DNA from: Fallopia convolvulus
Taxonomy: Eukaryota; Streptophyta; Magnoliopsida; Caryophyllales; Polygonaceae
Assembly (NCBI GenBank): GCA_964016875.1
Contig: OZ024727.1
Coordinates: 9,328,091 to 9,392,090, forward strand
Length of the DNA stretch: 64,000 nucleotides
Reading direction: 5' to 3'
Shown: in pieces, positions 20,945 through 32,538 of the stretch
Position numbering within the stretch: position 1 is the stretch's first letter
Layout of the letters: the number at the start of each line of letters is the position of its first letter
Notes under the pieces: generated by a model
Told to the model about the DNA's origin: nothing
The model's input: only the letters and a program-made list of their open reading frames with translations
Database searches by the model: none
Position numbers and translations under genes: made by a program

Positions 20945-22528
20945 TTATTTCAGTCTCTCGAATGCTTGATTAGCTTCCTCATTCCATTTACAAGATTCCT
21001 TCTTAAGCAATTCTGTCAAGGGTCTACAAATAACACCATACCCTTGTATAAATCTCCTGTAATAGCCCGTTAACCCCAGAAAACCTCTCAACTCTTTGAT
21101 ATTTCGAGGTACTGGCCAAGATCTCATAGCCTGTATTTTCGACTCATCAGTGGAAACCCCTTGTCCTGAAATTATATGTCCAAGATACTCAATCTGGTTT
21201 TGTGCAAAAGCACATTTAGATCTCTTGGCATACAATTTATGTCTCCTCATGAGCCCTAACACAGTCTCTAAATGTTGCTTATGTTTTTCCATGTCACTGC
21301 TGTATACCAAAATATCATCAAAGAAAACTAGAACACATTTCCTCAAAAGGAAACCAAACACTTCATTCATCAATGATTGGAACGTTGCTGGAGCATTTGT
21401 CAGCCCGAATGGCATGACTTTGAACTCAAAATGTCCATGATGTGTCCTAAAAGCTGTCTTTGAAATATCCTCCTCTGCTAATCTCACTTGATGATATCCC
21501 GCACGCAAGTCCAACTTAGAGAAGACTTTAGCTCCATTTAATTCATCCAATAATTCCTCAATATGAGGAATAGGAAATTTATCTTTCACAGTAAGGTTAT
21601 TCAGTTGCCTATAATCCACACAAAAACGCCAAGAGCCATCCTTTTTCTTAACCAACAAGGTAGGAGAAGCAAAAGGGCTATGGCTAGGTCGAATGATGGC
21701 AGTTTTCAGCATTTCAGTGACTTGTTTTTCAATTTCATTCTTCTGCAAATAAGGATATCTATAAGGCTTGGTACATACAGGTTTAGCTCCAGGCTCCAAG
21801 TGTATATGGTGTTCATGACCTCTCAAAGGAGGTAAGCCTGTTGGTTCAGCAAATATATCCTTATACTCCTCCAGAAGTACAAAAATCTCCTCATTGATCA
21901 CCTCTGACTGCTCTTGTACCTGAAAACACTGAGTTATCTGAGTTACAAACATGGGTAACTTCTTCTTAATCAGCTTTTGTAATTTGGTCCCTGAAATCAT
22001 CTTCAAAGTAGCCTGTTCTTGAAATCCTACCAATTCCACTTTATGCCCTTCCTTAACAAAAGATATCTTTAATTGATTGAAGTCGAATGTTAAGGGTATG
22101 AATTTCCTCAACCAATCTACTCCCAACACCATATCACATCCTCCCAGTTTCAGAATTCTGATGTCCAACCTGAACTTGTGACCTTGCATAACCCATTCAA
22201 AACCCTTGCAATTCTGATGACTAAACATCCTATTTCCATTTGCAACAGCCACTGTCATTACATTTGCGTCTTCTAGCTCATAACCAGTCTCTTGAGCTAC
22301 TCTCGGGTCCAAGAAACTATGGGTACTCCCACTATCTACCAAAATGACCACACATTTACCCTTGACAACCCCCTTTATTTTTATGGTATTTAAAGGAGTG
22401 CTACCAGTCAATGTATGGATATAGACTTCTTGTTCTTCTTCTAAATTCTCTTTTTCTGGTTCCTGATTTTCAACCAGAATTTCATCAGATTCAGCATACT
22501 CAACCTCTTCTGGTACCATCGAAATCAA
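20945..22528 (-). pseudogene. Chromovirus protease and reverse transcriptase
   Basis: Protease active site LVDSGSTHSFLD (near 22320-22355) is followed by a VLGVDWLRKF block. Reverse transcriptase shows VKKKDGSWRFCVDYRQLN, KVMPFGLTNAPATFQ and the catalytic VFFDDILVYS. The zinc knuckle CYRCGDKYFVGHRC lies upstream in the same frame between the gag stop (22592-22594) and the first Met here. The frame ends at an in-frame TAA within the RT to RNase H connection. Confidence 0.93.
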
Positions 22529-22591
22529 GCTATGAAGTGTCTGAGTCTTACACCTATGCCCAACAAAATACTTGTCGCCACATCTATAACA

Positions 22592-23788
22592 CTACCCCAA
22601 GGTTCTCCTTGCTTCTGTTGAACTGGCATTCTGATTCTTGGCAACAACATCATTTTGCACAGATTTTGAGGAATTTGGAAAGGTCTTGAAATTTGGTTTA
22701 CCCATTAACCCCGGTTGAAAATTATTTTGGACAGGATTTTTGGATTGGTTTGGGTTTTGATAGGAATTACTAGACTTCCAAGAACCTTTTCCCAAATTGA
22801 CTATAGCTTGTACAGTATTGAATTGCAGCTTAGCCTGCTCAAAAACAGCATCCAGACTATCAGGTCTACTCAACTTAACCAATGATCTGATCTCCTCACG
22901 CAATCCACTAATAAAACTTGAAACAAAATAGGATTCAGTCAGAGAAGGGTTGATAGCAAGCATACATGATCTCAACTCCTCGAACTTCTCTGTATACTCC
23001 TCAATTCCCCCATCTTGACTCAATTTATTGAACTCTTCTACTATTTCAGATCCCATTTTTTCCCCAAATCTCTTACAAACATCATTGCTGAATTTATCCC
23101 AACCCGAATCAAAATTCTGCAGCAACCAACCTTGAGCCCAGTTATCAGCTCGACCATTCATGTACATCATTGCAAATTCTACCCTTTCAGAATCAGACAA
23201 TCCACAAATCTTGAAATACTTTTCGGCCTTCTTAATCCAGCTACGAGGTTTATCCCCATCAAAACTAGGAAATTCCAATTTAGGGAGTCGATTAATACCT
23301 GATCGTAGTCCAGAATCCAACGAAGAACTCCGATCTTTCTCCCTTGACTCAGAATTTGGAAGCTCCATCCGCGCGCCTCGGTTTCTTTCTGATGTGGAAA
23401 TCAAATTTGGTGCCTCCATTCTTGCTCCTTGACTTCCTTCTTGAGTCGATGACGGATTCCTGCGTTCTCGATTTCTTACTATCTCACCAACTTCGCCTGG
23501 ATTAACTGATTGAACGCCTTGATTTTCTTGATTTGTCATCAACGCCAGATTTCGATTGATGTTGATAACAATCGCCATCAGACTATCATACTTCTGATCA
23601 CTATTTTGCTCTGCGTTCATCAAATCCTGACGATTCTTCTCCAATTGGACGAACCTTCCTTCCAAACGAGCTTGTTGTTCATCCAATCTTTGATTATTCC
23701 TGTTTACCGCCTCCGTGACCTGCACAATCTGAGATTCGGCCTTCTTTAAGGCTTCCTCCAATGTTCTCAATCTAGTTCCTTCTGCCAT
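22592..23788 (-). pseudogene. Chromovirus gag (capsid)
   Basis: 398 codons from ATG at 23788. An N-terminal coiled-coil-like segment (EEALKKAESQIVQVTEAVNRN) is followed by the capsid domain (LPKLEFPSFDGDKPRSWIKK, RADNWAQGW, FISGLREEIRSLV) and an Asn/Gln-rich linker. A TAG at 22592-22594 ends it just before the zinc knuckle, in the frame that continues into protease. The position, between capsid and zinc knuckle, is not where a functional gag stop would be expected, so I read it as a nonsense mutation. Confidence 0.9.
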
Positions 23789-23800
23789 ATCCGGATCGCA

Positions 23801-23812
23801 GCTCTGATACCA
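23801..23812 (-). promoter_or_regulatory. Primer binding site (tRNA-iMet)
   Basis: The minus strand reads TGGTATCAGAGC, three bases from the 5' LTR end. It is a perfect tRNA-iMet type primer site. Confidence 0.92.
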
Positions 23813-23815
23813 ATT

Positions 23816-24058
23816 TGTTAGGTTTAGAACCCAAATTCACTCACAAGATCATAGTATCGAGATCAGATAGGATAGAAGAGAGTAGGGAAGAGAGAATAGA
23901 GAAAGAATGAAGAGAGAATTCTGTTATTTTTCTGGATGATCAATACAGAGTGTCCTCGATCCCTTAAGAAGGTATTTCGAGGTATTTACAATATGATTCC
24001 CCACTTTCCTTTTATTACAAAAGAACTCCTAACTTCTCTTATCTAACAAGGTATGACA
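23816..24058 (-). repeat. 5' LTR of the young chromovirus
   Basis: 243 bp, TGTTAGG..TATGACA on the plus strand, near-identical to 18795-19037. The 5-bp target duplication CATGA follows. Confidence 0.95.
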
Positions 24059-24063
24059 CATGA

Positions 24064-24440
24064 TCTGGAGGAGTTCTGGGAACTTCTCAAGTTCCAAGGG
24101 GTGGGAGAAACTGTGCTCTGCAAAAGTCAAGGTAGATGTGTCTATCCTTACTGAATTTTTCCAGCATTATCAACTTGCGGATCTTCCTACTGGACCAATG
24201 GGTTTTACGACCATTGGGGATAGTGAACTCTCTTTCTTTGTTGGGTCTATTGCCAAGATTCTAGATGTTCTTGGTTCTGGATATGGGGATGTGCATACCT
24301 CTAGCCACTGGCCAAAGAATAAGAATCAACTTCTCAAGCGTGTCTTAGGAAAACAGTCAGTTGGTCCTTACTTGACGAATGAGCTTGGATACACTGGGAG
24401 AATCGCTCACCAATTTTTGTTGCATTATATTAATCACTAG
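24064..24440 (+). pseudogene. Plant-transposon (gag-like) gene remnant, 3' part
   Basis: Continues the gene interrupted at 18795: LEEFWELLKFQG in one frame, then after a one-base frame change WEKLCSAKVKVDVSILTEFF, and on to a stop after HQFLLHYINH near 24440. The blocks match the N-terminal domain of retroelement-derived plant transposon proteins. The duplicated target CATGA lies inside the coding region, so the gene predates the chromovirus. Confidence 0.6.
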
Positions 24441-24978
24441 TGTGTGATCGTCGACTTCGATGTACCCTTATCTGTTCATTGATATATCTATAATTATTTA
24501 TTAATATAACCTTATTTGTTTATTGGAATATTCGTGTTTGTTCATTAATATACCCTTGTTTGTGCATTAGTTATTAATATACTATAAGTAAAGTCGAATC
24601 CTTCCATATAAGGATTGTAAATACCATCCATTTGTACATTACGACTATTTGTTTGTGTATTTTTACAATTACATTATGCTTTAAGGCTATCTTTTTTTTC
24701 CTTACTCATATAATTAGTCGATGCACACATATATTTATCTGGTTTTTGATTTACATAAAACTGTTAGTTTTGACTCACATACGACTAATTATGATGCACA
24801 AACATATATTAACACACACAATTTTAATACACATTCGACCATTTTTGAGGCACAAACAATAGAGTTTTGATGCACAAATAATTGCTTTGATATGCACAAA
24901 ATCACAATTTTGATGAACAATCTGGGCGTTTGTCCTATATTCTTTCTTTTCAAAAATATGCGAATTGTTTTAACATTA
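24441..24978. other. AT-rich spacer with TGCACAAA-like motifs
   Basis: Repeated ttgatgcacaaa-type words occur between 24790 and 24910 without a strict period. No gene or element ends were recognised. Confidence 0.5.
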
Positions 24979-24986
24979 TTGCCGAC

Positions 24987-25628
24987 TAGAGCTGTCAAAA
25001 GCTGACCCGACCCGCAAACCCGACCCGAAGTAAACCGTAAGTGTCAATCAAATGACAAGTGATAGACATTTATTTAATAAACATAAATATTTATTTTAAA
25101 TATTAAATATATTCGGGTATTCGGGCAGGTTATCCGGGATATTCGGTAAAAAATATTGTCTGTCCCGTCCAAGAATTCGGGCGTGCCGTGCTTATTTACC
25201 CTTTCGGGTTAGAAATCTTGTCCATGTCCGACCATTTTTCTGAGCGGACAGTATAGGTTGGGCGGGTTAGCCTGACATTGTTCAAGTCTACCCGCAACCC
25301 ATCGGGTTGAAACCTGAAACCGAAACCCGTTGGGTTGACCGATTTAGTATATTTATAAAACGTATAATTTTTTTTTGAAACATATAATATATTTTATGAT
25401 TAAAATACATATGAAATAATATTTTATAATTTAAATATTAGTATTTAATTAAAATGTTATTTTAATAATCATAAAAAATTCGATTTTTTGACCCGTTGAT
25501 CAACCCGACCTGTCCAAAAACCTGTAGCAACCCGACCCAATTTAACCCATGACTTATAACGATCCAAACCCTATTCAACCCGAACCCGAATCCAAACCAA
25601 ATTCGACCCAATCCGATTAACAGGTCTA
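24987..25628. mobile_element. Non-autonomous hAT element (642 bp)
   Basis: Termini TAGAGCTGT and (inverted) TAGACCTGT are flanked by 8-bp TTGCCGAC / TTGCCGAT (24979-24986, 25629-25636; 7 of 8 match). Subterminal cccgaccc motifs are typical. The interior 25060-25290 closely matches 15692-15916, including its terminal gttcaagtcta, so it may be a second, truncated hAT nested inside. Confidence 0.75.
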
Positions 25629-25936
25629 TTGCCGATCCATTGTCGACAAATAAGCAAATATTATTTAATCTAGTGTTTAAACTCACAATTATTAAAAAGT
25701 CAATTTTTTTAAAGAAATAAGTTTGACCATATATAAACCAATAAACCAATCAACATGTAAGTGAAGCCAAAAAAAAGTGTTCGGGTGAACTTTCATTTGT
25801 GCCGTATCCGGTCATCGCTACCGCCTCATAAAAATTTAATTTTGATTGTTTTTCATAGCGGTCATGAATACTGAAACTAAAAAACCGGGGCACAATTAAA
25901 CTCTGATCGGGGCGCCTTACATACGCTTTTATTTAT

Positions 25937-27795
25937 GGCTTAAAACATATACGACCCCTTGAAGTTGTGCAACTTGGTCATTTAAACACCCCACTTTTGA
26001 TTCGGACCTATTAAATACTTGAACTTGTATATTCTAGCCTATTGAATACCGGTTCAAGGAGAGCATGTTTGGGTGTACTGCGCGTGATGACGTGTCAAAG
26101 ATATGCTCTAGATAATATGCCACATCATTTCACTTAAATTTAAAAAAGGATTGAACTATTTTGGGAAATTCCTTTTGGTGCCCCTGAGGTTTTGCCTTTT
26201 CCTTTTGGTGCCCAAGAAAAAAACTTATTCCTCTTGTTACCCCTGAGGTTTTGGCTTTTCCCGTTGATGCCCCTCTCCGATTCAAATTAGCTAATTTCAA
26301 GTTTACCATTATATTAATCACCCTTAAATTAGTAGGATTCAACTCTTAAAACACTTAAATTCATAACCAAATCACATCAATTTGAATTTTTAAATAATCC
26401 TCTATTTTAAGGGGTTATTTACAAAATTGTTTAAAAATTCAAATTGATGTAGTTTGGTTATGAATTTTGATGTTTTAATAGTTAAATCCTACTAATTTAA
26501 GGGTGATGAACGTAATGGTAAGCTTGAAATTGGCTAATTTGAACCGGAGAGGGGCGTCAACGGGAAAAGCCAAAACCTTAGGATTACCAAAAAGAAAAAG
26601 TTTTTTTCTTGGGCACCAAAAAGAAAAGGCAAAAACTTAGGGGCACTAAAAGGAATTTTCCAACTATTTTATTAAAAGAAAAAACAAAAAAAAGGAGAAA
26701 TCAAATCACCATTAAAACAGTTGCAGATCTCGACCCAAAAAAAAAACAAAAAACGAAGCTGTAGATTGATGGAAAAAACCGAACCAAATTTCAAATTGGG
26801 TTTTGAAGGCTAATTAATCAAACTTGCTGCAAGTCTAGAATTTCAAAAACAATTTTTTTTTCTTTCTACTAATTCACAAACATAAAGCTCTAGAATTCCA
26901 AATCCATTATTCACCCCATTATTTACCTAGTGATTTTACGGAGAAGGAATTGGGAGAAGAGGAAGCAAGGGATATGCCAACGATATTAAGGGTTGAAGGA
27001 GGTGAATCCGCATACGGCTTTCCCCGGACATTAAATAGATTTCGATGTAAATTTTGAAGACGGTGAAAATCGGGACGGTCTTCAATCTCCTTCCCCCTCA
27101 ATTGAAAAGACCTTAAGCTTGAAAATGGGAAAGATTGCACACATATGTAATTCACGAATTGGTCATTCACTAGAATTGAACTTCAAATTGGGTAATCACA
27201 CGAACAAAATTCCAGTCAGTCAGCTTGTGTTTGTAGGGTTTCAGATTGTTTCTTCAAAAATTGAATCGATTATGGAAAGACATGTACCCAGAACGTCCAA
27301 TTCAAGCAATTTCTCTTCAGAGTTAGCCATAAAGCTGACCAATTTGTAAGTGCTCGGAATCGGAGAAGACTATTGGCGGCGAAGACGACTTCTCTGTCGG
27401 CGGGTTCTTCGACCTTGAAGGTTTGTGAATTCTCCTCTTTTTTGTTTTATTTCTTTCAATTTAATTTAACTTATACTCCACAAAAGAATCTTGTAAGAAA
27501 AGCTTGCTTCAAAAATGGTGAGAGAGGAAGAAGAGGATGAAGAAGGTAACAAGAGTCTCGCAATAGAGGAGGGGGAAGGAGAAGATTTTAGGTTTTTTTC
27601 ATTATTAAATTTCCAAGTCACGTGTCAATTTTATTGTTTCACTCGCTCAATATATTGTTACTTTCACGCGTTTTGCCACGTCAGCCAAGAGGTATTCAAT
27701 AAGCTAGAATATATAAGTTCGGATATTCAATAGGTCCGAATCAAATGTGAGGTGTTTAAATGACCAATTTACAGGGGTCATATATGTTTTAAGCC
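25937..27795. mobile_element. Mutator-like element (1.86 kb) with nested fold-back MITE
   Basis: Terminal inverted repeats of about 115 bp (starting GGCTTAAAACATATA) are flanked by a 10-bp duplication TTTTATTTAT (25927-25936, 27796-27805). The interior beyond the nested MITE (26670-27600) has mixed composition and a purine-rich run near 27515-27590, perhaps an acquired host fragment that I cannot identify. No transposase was found. Confidence 0.8.
26163..26661. mobile_element. Fold-back MITE (499 bp) of the GGGAAATTCC family
   Basis: Nearly the whole element is one inverted repeat: the left arm begins GGGAAATTCCTTTTGGTGCCC and the right arm is its imperfect complement. It is flanked by a perfect 9-bp duplication AACTATTTT (26154-26162, 26662-26670), which fits Mutator-type integration. 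It could form a long hairpin RNA if read through. Confidence 0.9.
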
Positions 27796-27805
27796 TTTTA
27801 TTTAT

Positions 27806-28074
27806 TGGGACCTTAAAATTTTATTTCGCCCCCATGGTTACAACCTCCCAAGCTCTTTTGTTTTATTTGTTATTTCTTACTTCTCCAGTAATATATGAGT
27901 TAAGTACGTACTTATGTGTTTCATAAATGCCTTGTCTTCGTCAAATCAATAAGCACCAATCCATATACTTTAGGTCAACATACTTACATACATAAACTCT
28001 TTTAGCCACATGCAGGCCACCATCATTAGCCCCACCTAAGAGAATGCGTCCTTATAATTCCCTCAAGACATGCT
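27806..28074. other. Spacer, nothing recognised
   Basis: Ordinary AT-rich sequence without frames or repeat ends. Confidence 0.5.
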
Positions 28075-28260
28075 AGTAAGAGATAACTTTAGTTGACAAA
28101 GTCTGATAAAATAACATATAATTTGTTGAATAGAAGGCATAACTTAATAATACAAACGAGGTCAAGCATGCCCTTAAAACAAACCGCTCCACGATTTCAC
28201 ACAATAGCACATGTACTCTTTTTACATGCGGGTATCCTATAACATAGAAGATCCTTGATT
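28075..28260. repeat. First unit of a ~1 kb tandem duplication (segment A1)
   Basis: Matches 33660-33800 (shared words such as agataacttt, taacatata and acacaatagcacatgta/cacaccgcacatgtag). Together with the pair 33001-33075 and 34575-34650 this marks two diverged copies of one ancestral segment. The LTR element 28320-32930 is in the first copy only. Confidence 0.6.
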
Positions 28261-28319
28261 CACATCCTGGCCTGGTGCAACACAAAACCCTCCCTCTCCG
28301 CACTAAATATATAATTATT

Positions 28320-28709
28320 TGATACACTAGATGTCCTAGCGTACCAATGAAAGATGAACCAAGAAACCGGGAAGGGGAATGAGCACACGGCCCAAGGCAG
28401 AGAGAGACGAAAGAGGAGAAGGGTCAGAGGATTAGGGCAGAAGAGTTTATTTCTTGGATAAATTCTCAACTTAGCTTACAAGGGTTTTTATAAGCTATGC
28501 CCTACCGGTTCAATAAAATCGACTCAGGAAAGAACCGGAAAGAAAACCGGAGAAGGGAGTAGAACTCCTGTTTAAAAATTACATAAATTCAAAAAACCAT
28601 AAAATAAAATAATAAAAAAAACTAATATTGATCCCGAAATCTGTTTGGAGCCCGACGCTGACGAACCGGTCTAGTCCTCGGTTCGTCAGGCTTGTCTATA
28701 TGCGTATCA
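28320..28709 (-). repeat. 3' LTR of the capsid-less chromovirus
   Basis: 390 bp, TGATACACTAG at one end and TGCGTATCA at the other. The following atcaccccccggtgag is the complement of the polypurine tract. Confidence 0.92.
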
Positions 28710-28710
28710 A

Positions 28711-29547
28711 TCACCCCCCGGTGAGATTCGGCTTGTCCTCAAGCCGCAGATCGGGGTAAGCTGTCTGTAGTTGCTCGACCGGTTCCCACGTCGCATCTTC
28801 AACCGAACCATCATCCCAAACTACTTGCCAGTCAAGTCGTGGCTGTCCGTCCACTAATACCCGTCGTTCTGCAATGGCGCGGACCGATAAAGAAATAGGG
28901 CGGGCATGGAGAAAGTCTGACGGAAAGGACGGTGACATCGACTGATTACTAGACGTAATGAAAGGCCGTAATAAGGAGACATGGAAGACATTGTGGATCT
29001 TGGCGTTGGCCGGAAGATCGAGCCGGTAGGCAACCCGACCCACCCGCTCGGTGACTGCAAAAGGATCGTAAAAGCGACGGCTCAGCTTGTAAGAAAGGGG
29101 TCGAGCTATCGAATATTGTCTGTAAGGTTGGAGCTTGAGCAATACAAGGTCGCCGACGGCATACTCCACGTCTCTGCGATGGGCGTTGGCTTGCGCAGTC
29201 ATTCTTTGTTGCATCTTGCGCAAATTCTGTCGAATTAAGGAAAGTACCTCCTGTCGTTCACGCAGAACTGTAACGGTGGTAGACGAGCCAGATGTCGGAA
29301 CCGTGCAACGCACTAGCGGTGGCGGTGTGCGGCCATACAAAGCCTGAAACGGTGTCATGCGCAGACCCTCATGAAAAGTGCAATTAAGAGCAAGCTCTGC
29401 CCACGACAAATAATCGGACCACCCCTTCGGCCTCCCCTGTGTAAAGGCACAAAGGTACTGCTCGAGGCCTCGGTTATGGACCTCGGTCTGGCCGTCTGTT
29501 TGAGGGTGGTACGCCGTGCTGTGGTGTAGCGTCGAAGTTCCGTCCAA
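28711..29547 (-). pseudogene. Chromovirus integrase C-terminal part and chromodomain
   Basis: Begins within integrase (HHSTAYHPQTDGQTEVHNRG holds the catalytic-Glu segment). Continues with the LKLQPYRQYS and FHVSLLRPF blocks and ends in a chromodomain-like RAIAERRVLVDG, WQVVWDDGSVEDATWEPV and YPDL. It is out of frame with the upstream integrase part, the shift lying near 29530-29547. Confidence 0.88.
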
Positions 29548-30895
29548 AAAGAGCTAGTAAAAATAGGGTCGCGATCCGAGAGGATCTTGGACGGAATACC
29601 ATGGTGTTTGACGACCATATCAACAAACAGAGATGCCACTTTAGGCGCATCAAAGGACGCCCCCAATGGTCCGAAGTGGGCGTATTTCGAAAGACGGTCC
29701 ACGACCACGAAGATAGCAGTGAAGCCCCGCGATGACGGTAGCCCTGTAATGAAATCCATAGAGATCTCGTCCCAGACCTGATCGGGAATAGGTAGTGGGT
29801 GTAGTAATCCGACAGGCTTCTTCGTACTATACTTGGTAGACTGGCATACGAGACATGAATCCACAAAGTTTTTAACATCACGACGCATGCCACGCCAATA
29901 GAAGATCTCAGCAACCCTGCGAAATGTCCGATCAATACCCGGATGTCCCGCACTCGGTGAAGAATGAAATTCTGTAAGCACTACTGATTTCAGAGCAGAA
30001 GACTGGCCTAAAACAAGCCGATGACCATAATATAAGAGCCCGCCATGCACCTGAAACGGTGCCTGAAGAGACCCAGCAGTCGCGGCCTCATGTAGTTCGC
30101 GCAGATCGGGTAAGGTGGTGTTTTCGGCGGCCACTTTTGGCAGGAGATCCGGTAGTGGCTGCGAAAAAGAGTAAAACTGGCTTATCTCGGCCTCGTTCGG
30201 AATCATGCAACGGGACAAGGCATCCGCCACTCTGTTGCTTGCACCCGTCTTGTACTCGATGCGGAACTTATACCCCATCAGCTTACGAATAAAGAATTGT
30301 TGGTCCGGAGTCTGAATAACCTGATGTAAGAGCTCCTTGAGACTTTTCTGATCAGTGCGTATTACAAATTCACGACCCAACAGATACTGGCGCCATTTCT
30401 GCACAGCGGAAACAATGGCGAATAATTCCATGTGATACGCAGATGAGCCGCGACGGCGTACCCCTAATGTCTTACTGAAAAATGCAATTGGGTGCTCGTT
30501 CTGGAGTAACACCGCCCCAACCCCGTGATCCGACGCGTCAGTTTCTAGCACAAAGTCACGGGAGAAATCAGGTAACTGTAACACAGGTGGAGAAAGCATA
30601 GTTTTCCGTAGAAATAAGAAAGCATCATCAGCAATAGGAGTCCACGAAAACTTATCTTTCTTGAGCAAGTCCGTCAGGGGTGCCGCTAAAGTAGCGTAAT
30701 TCCGAATAAACTTGCGATAATATCCTGTAAGCCCAAGAAACCCGCGGAGCTGGCAGACGGTTTTCGGAGTTGGCCATTCGGCCATGGCTGCAAGTTTCGA
30801 CGGATCGGCCAACAAGCGACCCGCGGACACAATATGCCCAAGGTAGTCGACCGATGTGGTCCCGAAAGAGCACTTGGAACTTTTGACATAAAGTG
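29500..30895 (-). pseudogene. Chromovirus RT end, RNase H and integrase core
   Basis: From the RT connection (LRGFLGLTGYYRKFI) through RNase H (LETDASDHGVGAVLLQ) to integrase (HSSPSAGHPGIDR .. CLVCQSTK zinc site, MDFITGLPSSRG and LSDRDPIFTSSFW). The frame differs by one from the upstream RT part; the change lies near 30895, just after the catalytic box. The frame is lost again near 29540. Confidence 0.88.
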
Positions 30896-32026
30896 ATTAG
30901 ACTGAAGAATCTGTAAGACCGTGTCAAGGTGCCTGCTATGGAGCTCCAAAGAAGGACTATAAACCAGAATGTCGTCAAAAAAGACGATAACAAACTCACG
31001 CAGAAACGCCGCAAAGATGGAATTCATAGCAGCCTGAAACGTCGACGGGGCGTTAGTCAGCCCGAACGACATTACCAAGAACTCAAAGTGACCATCATGC
31101 GTCCGGAATGCTGTCTTATAGATGTCGTCGGCATGCATTCGGATTTGATGATATCCTGAACGCAAGTCAAGCTTGGTAAAATACACTGCTTTCCCCAACT
31201 CATCAAACAGTTCGCCGGCCGTGGGGATCGGAAACTTGTCTGTGACAGTGACTGCGTTCAAAGCACGATAATCGATGCAAAAACGGAACGAGCCATCTTT
31301 CTTCTTAACAAGCAAGGCAGGGGATGAGAATGGACTAGTGCTAGGCTGAATAATACCCTGCTCAAGCATATCGCGCACCTGTCGCTCGATCTCGGATTTC
31401 TGAAAGTACGGATAGCGATAAGGCCGCACATTCACCGGTTTAGAGCCGGCTTGTAGATGAATCATGTGATTCCAGGGTCGGTTCGGAGGAAGACCACACG
31501 GCATACGAAACACAGAATCATGCGTCCGAAGGACAGATAAAATATCAGCATGAATGTCTCCGGAAAATTCGACCGGGGTAGGGTCAGGCGGCGGTGCTCT
31601 AGGGTCCACCGGAAGCGCCATGAACTCAAAACACGCAGCCACAGACTCAACCGAATACAACGTCTGCAGGGTGTGCATGGAAATTAATTTAGGCGTCTGA
31701 CGATCGCCACTGAGGGATATTTTGCGTCCTCCGAGCATGAAATCCATCGTCAGATTAGCATAATCGTGCGTGACTTTGCCCAACGTCTGCAGCCATTGCA
31801 CGCCGAGTACCAACTGAAGTCCATGAATCTGCAAGACGAAAAGATCAACAGCAAAATCGTGTCCTTGCAAGACTAAAGGAACATCAATGCACTTGTGATT
31901 GCATACGAGTGACTCACCGTTACCGACATAAACCCGAAAGGGTGTGATCTGCGTCAGGGGCAGGCACAAGTCTGCCGTGGTAGATGGGTGAATAAAGTTA
32001 TGAGTGCTACCCCCATCAATAAGCAC
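30890..32026 (-). pseudogene. Chromovirus protease and reverse transcriptase
   Basis: Protease motif LIDGGSTHNFIHP with Gly where DSGS is commonest, a variant also found in working plant elements. RT carries VKKKDGSFRFCIDYRALN, LVMSFGLTNAPSTFQ and VFFDDILVYS, then the frame breaks near 30895. The frame is continuous with the short gag apart from a TAG at 32027-32029. Confidence 0.88.
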
Positions 32027-32509
32027 CTATAATGATCTGTCCCGAATGAAGCCCAAAAGCTTGAGAGATTTCGGACTGGGAAACCCTTCCATAGATGATA
32101 ATACGCTGGAGACGTCCCCGGACAAGATAACTGTATCATCAGCTGGTTCAATCGACTCATTCTCATCATCCGAGTCGCCAGTCCCTAAAAGAGCCAAGAA
32201 CCGATGTTTACAGCGGTGACCTGCTATAAATTTTTCATCACAATACCAGCAGAGGCCTTTCTTGGAGCGTTCATCCCGCTCCGCCTGTGTTAGCCTACGA
32301 ACAAGCAATTTAGAAAGAGTAGTAGCCTGTGGAGGACCGCCCGTTGGGGCCGGTGTTGACGTTGTAGCCGTGGTGGTGGCCGCCCGAAGAGTAGTATCGA
32401 GGGTTTCCATCATACGTGCCAAAGCGGACTTCATCTGTGTTTGACCTTCGGCGAGGCGGGCGAGTGCCGCTGCCATGGAATCGGACGAACTTTCGTCGTT
32501 GGAACCCAT
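32027..32509 (-). pseudogene. Short gag: leader and zinc knuckle, capsid missing
   Basis: 160 residues from ATG at 32509: a coiled-coil-like start (MAAALARLAEGQTQMKSAL), a Thr/Pro-rich linker, a basic RRLTQAERDERSKKG segment and the zinc knuckle CWYCDEKFIAGHRC. The ~200-residue capsid domain expected between linker and knuckle is absent. A TAG ends it in frame with the protease. Such a copy cannot form particles by itself and would depend on a helper. Confidence 0.8.
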
Positions 32510-32538
32510 TGAAACGAGTTCGATCAGAAAGCACCAGT

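Larger units (their letters stand above)
18795..24058 (-). mobile_element. Young Ty3/gypsy chromovirus with 243-bp LTRs
   Basis: LTRs 18795-19037 and 23816-24058 differ at two positions in 243. A 5-bp duplication CATGA flanks the element (18790-18794, 24059-24063). On the minus strand it carries a primer site (23812-23801), gag, protease, RT, RNase H, integrase, a chromodomain and a polypurine tract. One frame runs through everything but is cut by two in-frame stop codons (22592-22594 and 20945-20947). Short LTRs and a compact 5.3 kb size suggest the Reina-like group; lineage not proven. Confidence 0.95.

Noticed and set aside
28711..32509. An endogenous pararetrovirus
   Set aside because: The order gag-PR-RT-RNase H-INT-chromodomain with LTRs, polypurine tract and 5-bp duplications is that of Ty3/gypsy; no movement protein was seen.
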